Shown here: piece by piece, positions 6,320 to 9,134 of the stretch
Position numbering within the stretch: position 1 is the first letter of the stretch
Layout of the letters: each line of letters opens with the position of its first letter
Assembly: GCA_031398695.1 (NCBI GenBank)
Contig: JANNNU010000167.1
Coordinates: 1-9,134 of the forward strand
DNA from: JAIYDJ01 sp031398695
GTDB taxonomy: Bacteria > Pseudomonadota > Alphaproteobacteria > Rhodobacterales > Rhodobacteraceae
Length of the DNA stretch: 9,134 bases
Direction: 5' to 3'
Notes under the pieces: generated by a model
Told to the model about the DNA's origin: nothing
Seen by the model: the letters and a program-made list of their open reading frames with translations, nothing else
Database searches by the model: none
Program-made: the position numbers and the translations under genes

Positions 6320-7186
6320 ATGCACCGCCTGATCGACCTGATCTTGACCCCGTTCCGCAAGCTGGCCGACCGGCCGACGGCCGACAGCCGCCGCAGCGCG
6401 TTGCGCGACGATCTGGCCGAGGTGATCGCGCAGGGCCACACCAACGGCTCGATGCAGCGCGAGGACCGCGACCGGCTGCTGGGTGCGCTCGACCTGGGCG
6501 ACCGCACGGTCGAGGAAATCATGCGCCACCGCCGCCAGATCGAGATGGTCGACGCCGATTGGCCGCCCGACCAGATCATCACCCGCATCCTCGCCTCGCG
6601 CCATTCCCGCCTGCCGGTGTTCCGCGACAATGAAGAGAACATCCTTGGCGTGGTCCATGCCAAGGACGTGCTGCGCGAGGTCGACCGTCTGGTGCGGGTG
6701 ACGGGGGGCGGCGTGACAGCGATCGCCGATCTCGACATCGTCAAGGTCGCGATGAAACCCTATTTCATTCCGGACACCAGCTCGCTCGACGACCAGATGC
6801 GCCAGTTCCTGAAACGGCGGACCCATTTTGCGCTGGTGGTCGACGAATACGGCGCGCTGCGCGGGCTGATCACACTGGAGGACATTCTGGAAGAGATCGT
6901 CGGCGAGATCACCGACGAATTCGATGTGGTCAGCCGCGACAACGGGATCAAACCCGGGCCAGACGGCAGCTGGCTGGTCGATGGCACGGTGACAATCCGC
7001 GACCTCAACCGGGCAACGGACTGGAGTCTGCCGGACGACGAGGCCAACACGATTGCCGGGCTGGTGATCCACGAGGCGCAGATGATCCCCGAAGAAGGCC
7101 AGACGTTCAGCTTTCACGGCTTTCGGTTCGAAGTGGTCAGCCGCGTGCAGAACCGGCTGGCCAAGCTGCGGATCCGGCGGTTGTAG
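6320..7186 (+). CDS. HlyC/CorC-family CBS-pair protein lacking the DUF21 membrane domain
   Basis: A 288-residue protein with two CBS domains (about 63-122 and 144-202) followed by the CorC_HlyC transporter-associated domain (about 207-288). The family wording is strong: LDLGDRTVEEIMRHR, THFALVVDEYGALRGLITLEDILEEIVGEI and SFHGFRFEV. CBS pairs bind adenine nucleotides, and in CNNM/CorC proteins they control Mg2+ (or Co2+) transport by the DUF21 membrane domain. That domain is absent here: the protein begins only about 60 residues before the first CBS domain, with one weakly hydrophobic segment, IDLILTPF. It is therefore probably cytoplasmic or membrane-associated, like the short CorC form. It lies 42 nt after xerD, in the same reading frame. 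No good ribosome binding site precedes the ATG, so the start is less certain than the product. Confidence 0.88.
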   Translation: MHRLIDLILTPFRKLADRPTADSRRSALRDDLAEVIAQGHTNGSMQREDRDRLLGALDLGDRTVEEIMRHRRQIEMVDADWPPDQIITRILASRHSRLPVFRDNEENILGVVHAKDVLREVDRLVRVTGGGVTAIADLDIVKVAMKPYFIPDTSSLDDQMRQFLKRRTHFALVVDEYGALRGLITLEDILEEIVGEITDEFDVVSRDNGIKPGPDGSWLVDGTVTIRDLNRATDWSLPDDEANTIAGLVIHEAQMIPEEGQTFSFHGFRFEVVSRVQNRLAKLRIRRL

Positions 7187-7220
7187 GTTACCACTGACAG
7201 CAGTCCAGTTTCGAAACCGC

Positions 7221-7251
7221 CTGATGGAGCTTCCAGCGGAAGCTTCATCAG
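7221..7251 (+). terminator. Hairpin terminator of the xerD operon
   Basis: A 14-bp stem is formed by 7221-7234 (CTGATGGAGCTTCC) and 7238-7251, closed by a 3-nt loop, with only one G-U wobble at the seventh pair. It is followed by TTTCGTT, a short, interrupted T run. CGAAA at 7212-7216 could also pair with TTTCG at 7252-7256 across a 4-nt bulge, making the structure longer and partly symmetric. It sits 35 nt after the stop of the CBS protein and before the convergent ATPase gene. The stem is strong but the T tract is modest. Confidence 0.7.
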
Positions 7252-7256
7252 TTTCG

Positions 7257-7286
7257 TTGCCCACAAGGCGAAACGCCGTTGGGCAA
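7257..7286. repeat. Second inverted repeat in the convergent gap
   Basis: TTGCCCA (7257-7263) pairs with TGGGCAA (7280-7286), and inside it GGCG (7267-7270) pairs with CGCC (7274-7277) around an AAA loop, with a small internal loop between the two stems. No T run follows on either strand, so it is not a classical terminator. It may slow polymerase or protect a 3' end. Confidence 0.5.
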
Positions 7287-7300
7287 GGGGCGTGGGGCAG

Positions 7301-7323
7301 AAAATGGCGTGTGGACATCCGCC
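7301..7323 (-). terminator. Weak possible terminator of the HerA-like gene
   Basis: On the minus strand, GGCG and CGCC (plus coordinates 7320-7323 and 7306-7309) can form a short stem, followed by ATTTT (7305-7301). It lies about 19 nt after the ATPase stop codon. The stem is only four pairs plus a few weak inner pairs, so the stronger structures at 7221-7286 may do most of the work for both directions. Confidence 0.3.
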
Positions 7324-7341
7324 CAGAAAACCCATTGCGGC

Positions 7342-8907
7342 CTACCGCCGCCCGAAGATCGACCCCAGCACCCCGCGCACCACCGCCTGCCCGGTCTTTG
7401 TCCCCAACTGGCGCGCGAAACTCTTGGCAAAGGCCTCGCCGACCGAATCCGACCGGCTGGTGCTGGTCTTGCGGGGCGCAGGCGCGGTTCCGGCGCTGCG
7501 TCCCCCGTCGTAGCGACGCGCCTTGGTAAACTCGCGCTCCGCCTCGCTCTGCCGGGACTCTGCGGCCTCGGCTGCCGCGGCGTCCTGCGCGGCCTTGTCG
7601 GCGCGCACCCGCAGCCGTTCATAGGCCGAGTCGCGGTCGACGGCGTTTGCGTACTTGCGCCCCATGTCCGACGCCGCAAGGATCTGCGCACGCACCGCAG
7701 GGTCGATCGGGCCCAGTTTCGACGACGGCGGGCGGATCAGCGTGCGCTCGACCACCGCCGGCACGCCCTTGGCCTGCAGGAACGAGGTCACCGCCTCGCC
7801 GGTGCCAACCTCGCGGATCGCTTCCGCCGTGTCGAAAGCCGGGTTCGGGCGATAGGTTTCGGCGGCCTTCGCCAGATCCTTCTGGTCCTTCGACGTGAAA
7901 GCCCGCAGCGCGTGCTGTACCCGGTTGCCCAACTGGCCCAGGATCACGTCCGGCACGTCGGCGGGGTTCTGCGTGATGAAATAGACACCCACCCCCTTGG
8001 ACCGGATCAGCCGCGCCACCTGTTCCACCTTCGACACCAGCGCGCGGGGCGCATCGGTGAACAGAAGGTGCGCCTCGTCGAAAAAGAACACGAGCTTCGG
8101 CAGATCGGGGTCGCCCACCTCGGGCAGTTGCTCGAACAGTTCCGACAACAGCCACAGCAGGAACGTCGCATAAAGCCGCGGCGACTGCATCAGCTTGTCG
8201 GAGGCCAGGATGTTGATCCGCCCCGCCCCGCTGTCATCGACCCGCGTCAGATCGGCCAGATCCAGCGCAGGCTCGCCGAACATCGACGCGGCCCCCTGGT
8301 TTTCGAGCACCAGAAGCCGCCGCTGGATCGCCCCTATCGAGGTCGCCGACACCAACCCGTAGCGCGCCGAAATCGCATTGTCGTTCTCGGCGACAAAGGT
8401 CAGCAACGCCTGCAAGTCCTTGAGGTCGAGCAGGGGCAATTCTTCCTCGTCCGCCAGCCGGAATGCGACGTTCAGCACGCCTTCCTGCGGTTCGGTCAAC
8501 TCCATCAGCCGCGACAAGAGCAATGGCCCCATTTCGGCGACGGTCGCGCGCACCGGGTGGCCCTGCGCGCCGAAGAGATCCCAGAAAGTCACCGGAAAGG
8601 CGCGGTACTGCAAGTCCAGCCCCATCGTTGCGGCCCGTTCCAGGAACATGGGGTGCAACTTGTGATCGGGCGAACCGGCCTCGGCCATCCCCGAAACGTC
8701 GCCCTTGATGTCGGACAGGAACACCGGCACGCCTGCCGCCGAAAACCCTTCGGCCAGGATCTGCAGCGTCACCGTCTTGCCGGTGCCGGTCGCACCGGTC
8801 ACCAGGCCGTGACGGTTGGCGCATTTCAGCAGCAGCTGCTCGGGCCGCTGATAGCTGTCGTCCGGCTTGCGGCTGGCTCCGATGAAGATGCTGGCTGCTT
8901 CGGCCAT
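7342..8907 (-). CDS. HerA-like ATPase, DUF853 family
   Basis: A 521-residue P-loop ATPase of the HerA/FtsK-like group, DUF853 branch. It opens with MAEAASIFIGASRKPDDSY. Walker A GATGTGKT is at residues 38-45 and Walker B LVFFFDEAH at 272-280. A conserved LIRSKGVGVYFITQNPADVP segment follows (300-319), the place of sensor-type residues in this superfamily. The last 90 residues hold an Ala/Glu/Arg-rich charged helix (about 435-465), a Ser/Thr-rich linker and a conserved-looking end containing GVLGSIFGRR. HerA proper works with the NurA nuclease on DNA; no nuclease is visible here and the role of the DUF853 branch is unknown to me. ATG 8907 is chosen because GGAGGG lies 4 nt upstream, family members start at this point, and the alternative GTG at 8976 lies inside the promoter spacer. 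Monocistronic. Confidence 0.92.
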   Translation of the reverse strand: MAEAASIFIGASRKPDDSYQRPEQLLLKCANRHGLVTGATGTGKTVTLQILAEGFSAAGVPVFLSDIKGDVSGMAEAGSPDHKLHPMFLERAATMGLDLQYRAFPVTFWDLFGAQGHPVRATVAEMGPLLLSRLMELTEPQEGVLNVAFRLADEEELPLLDLKDLQALLTFVAENDNAISARYGLVSATSIGAIQRRLLVLENQGAASMFGEPALDLADLTRVDDSGAGRINILASDKLMQSPRLYATFLLWLLSELFEQLPEVGDPDLPKLVFFFDEAHLLFTDAPRALVSKVEQVARLIRSKGVGVYFITQNPADVPDVILGQLGNRVQHALRAFTSKDQKDLAKAAETYRPNPAFDTAEAIREVGTGEAVTSFLQAKGVPAVVERTLIRPPSSKLGPIDPAVRAQILAASDMGRKYANAVDRDSAYERLRVRADKAAQDAAAAEAAESRQSEAEREFTKARRYDGGRSAGTAPAPRKTSTSRSDSVGEAFAKSFARQLGTKTGQAVVRGVLGSIFGRR

Positions 8908-8911
8908 TCGG

Positions 8912-8917
8912 CCCTCC
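8912..8917 (-). promoter_or_regulatory. Strong ribosome binding site fixing the ATPase start
   Basis: GGAGGG on the minus strand, with 4 nt (CCGA) before ATG 8907. It is the best ribosome binding site in the window and rules against the longer GTG start. Confidence 0.8.
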
Positions 8918-8957
8918 GGCAATTCGAGGCAATGGGGCGGCGTGACCGCCCGGCCTT

Positions 8958-8986
8958 TGTATAGAGAGGCTGCCACGGGGCGACAA
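8958..8986 (-). promoter_or_regulatory. Promoter of the HerA-like ATPase gene
   Basis: On the minus strand TTGTCG (8981-8986) and TATACA (8958-8963) are separated by exactly 17 nt. They match the sigma-70 consensus at four and five of six positions. Transcription would begin near 8951, giving a leader of about 43 nt to ATG 8907. The remaining stretch up to 9134 shows no gene I can support. Confidence 0.62.
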
Positions 8987-9134
8987 TGGCAACCGTGAAA
9001 TCGCCGGGCGACCTCGGATCGCCCTCGCCGCAGTTGGACAAGCTCTCTTTAACGCTTCGCCTTGAAACCCCGCTCAGGCTCTGGCATCGGGTTGTCGCAC
9101 GGCGATCGTATCCTTAAAGTTCAAGGCAGCCGCC

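Noticed and set aside
7279..8964. 561-residue plus-strand open frame opposite the ATPase gene
   Set aside because: Antisense shadow of a gene with intact Walker motifs; no domain is recognised in its His/Gln/Arg-rich product.
8905..8976. GTG start at 8976 for the ATPase, adding 23 residues
   Set aside because: The GTG lies in the spacer of the likely promoter, while ATG 8907 has GGAGGG at ideal distance and matches where the family begins.
8986..9117. 43-codon plus-strand open frame from ATG 8986 to TAA 9117
   Set aside because: It overlaps the ATPase promoter, has no strong ribosome binding site, and shows no membrane, signal or known motif.
9112..9126. Imperfect dyad CCTTAAAGTTCAAGG near the right edge
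   Set aside because: Two mismatches in seven-base arms and no visible gene beside it; too weak to call an operator from this window.
1..9134. CRISPR arrays, insertion sequences, tRNA, rRNA, riboswitches, dif site
   Set aside because: Read through for tandem spaced repeats, terminal inverted repeats with transposase frames, tRNA cloverleaf signatures and a XerCD-type 28-bp site; none was seen. This was by eye, not by computation.

Overview
The window reads as chromosomal DNA of a high-GC alphaproteobacterium, most likely a member of the Rhodobacteraceae (roseobacter/Rhodobacter group). This rests on the strong G/C bias at third codon positions, on protein sequences that look like that family (shikimate kinase, XerD, the HlyC-like CBS protein, the DUF853 HerA-like ATPase), and on aroK-aroB sitting back to back with a xerD operon. 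I see no insertion sequence, phage gene, CRISPR array, tRNA or rRNA. The genus cannot be named from this sequence alone.

Layout, left to right. (1) Positions 1-128, minus strand: the first 42 codons of an isoquinoline 1-oxidoreductase-type [2Fe-2S] small subunit, cut by the window edge. (2) Positions 129-534: a 406-bp divergent gap holding a perfect 11+1+11 bp AT-rich palindrome (235-257) that overlaps a possible promoter for the leftward gene. (3) Positions 535-1749, plus: a full two-domain ChrA-type chromate transporter. Its stop codon shares a CTAG with the stop of aroB, which comes from the other strand. (4) Positions 1746-3437, minus: an aroK-aroB operon of the shikimate pathway, with a 9-bp gap. 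(5) Positions 3668-7186, plus: a four-gene unit made of a 44-residue single-span membrane protein, an exported alpha-helical repeat protein of unknown function, the chromosome-dimer recombinase XerD, and a CBS-pair/CorC-domain protein that lacks the membrane domain common in its long relatives. It ends at a strong hairpin (7221-7251). (6) Positions 7342-8907, minus: a DUF853/HerA-like ATPase with a well-formed promoter and ribosome binding site that together settle its start codon.

How the genes work together: aroB and aroK carry out steps 2 and 5 of chorismate synthesis. XerD, with a XerC partner encoded elsewhere, resolves chromosome dimers at dif. The HerA-like ATPase is a cytoplasmic nucleotide-driven motor whose substrate is unknown. 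The tight spacing of the small membrane protein, the exported solenoid protein and xerD (an 11-nt overlap, then a 5-nt gap) suggests coupled expression, but not necessarily a shared function. Most of the window is ordinary housekeeping sequence. The less-explained parts are the palindromic operator, the uncharacterised membrane-protein/exported-protein pair, and the missing membrane domain of the CBS protein. I do not see convincing evidence of a wholly new multi-gene system.
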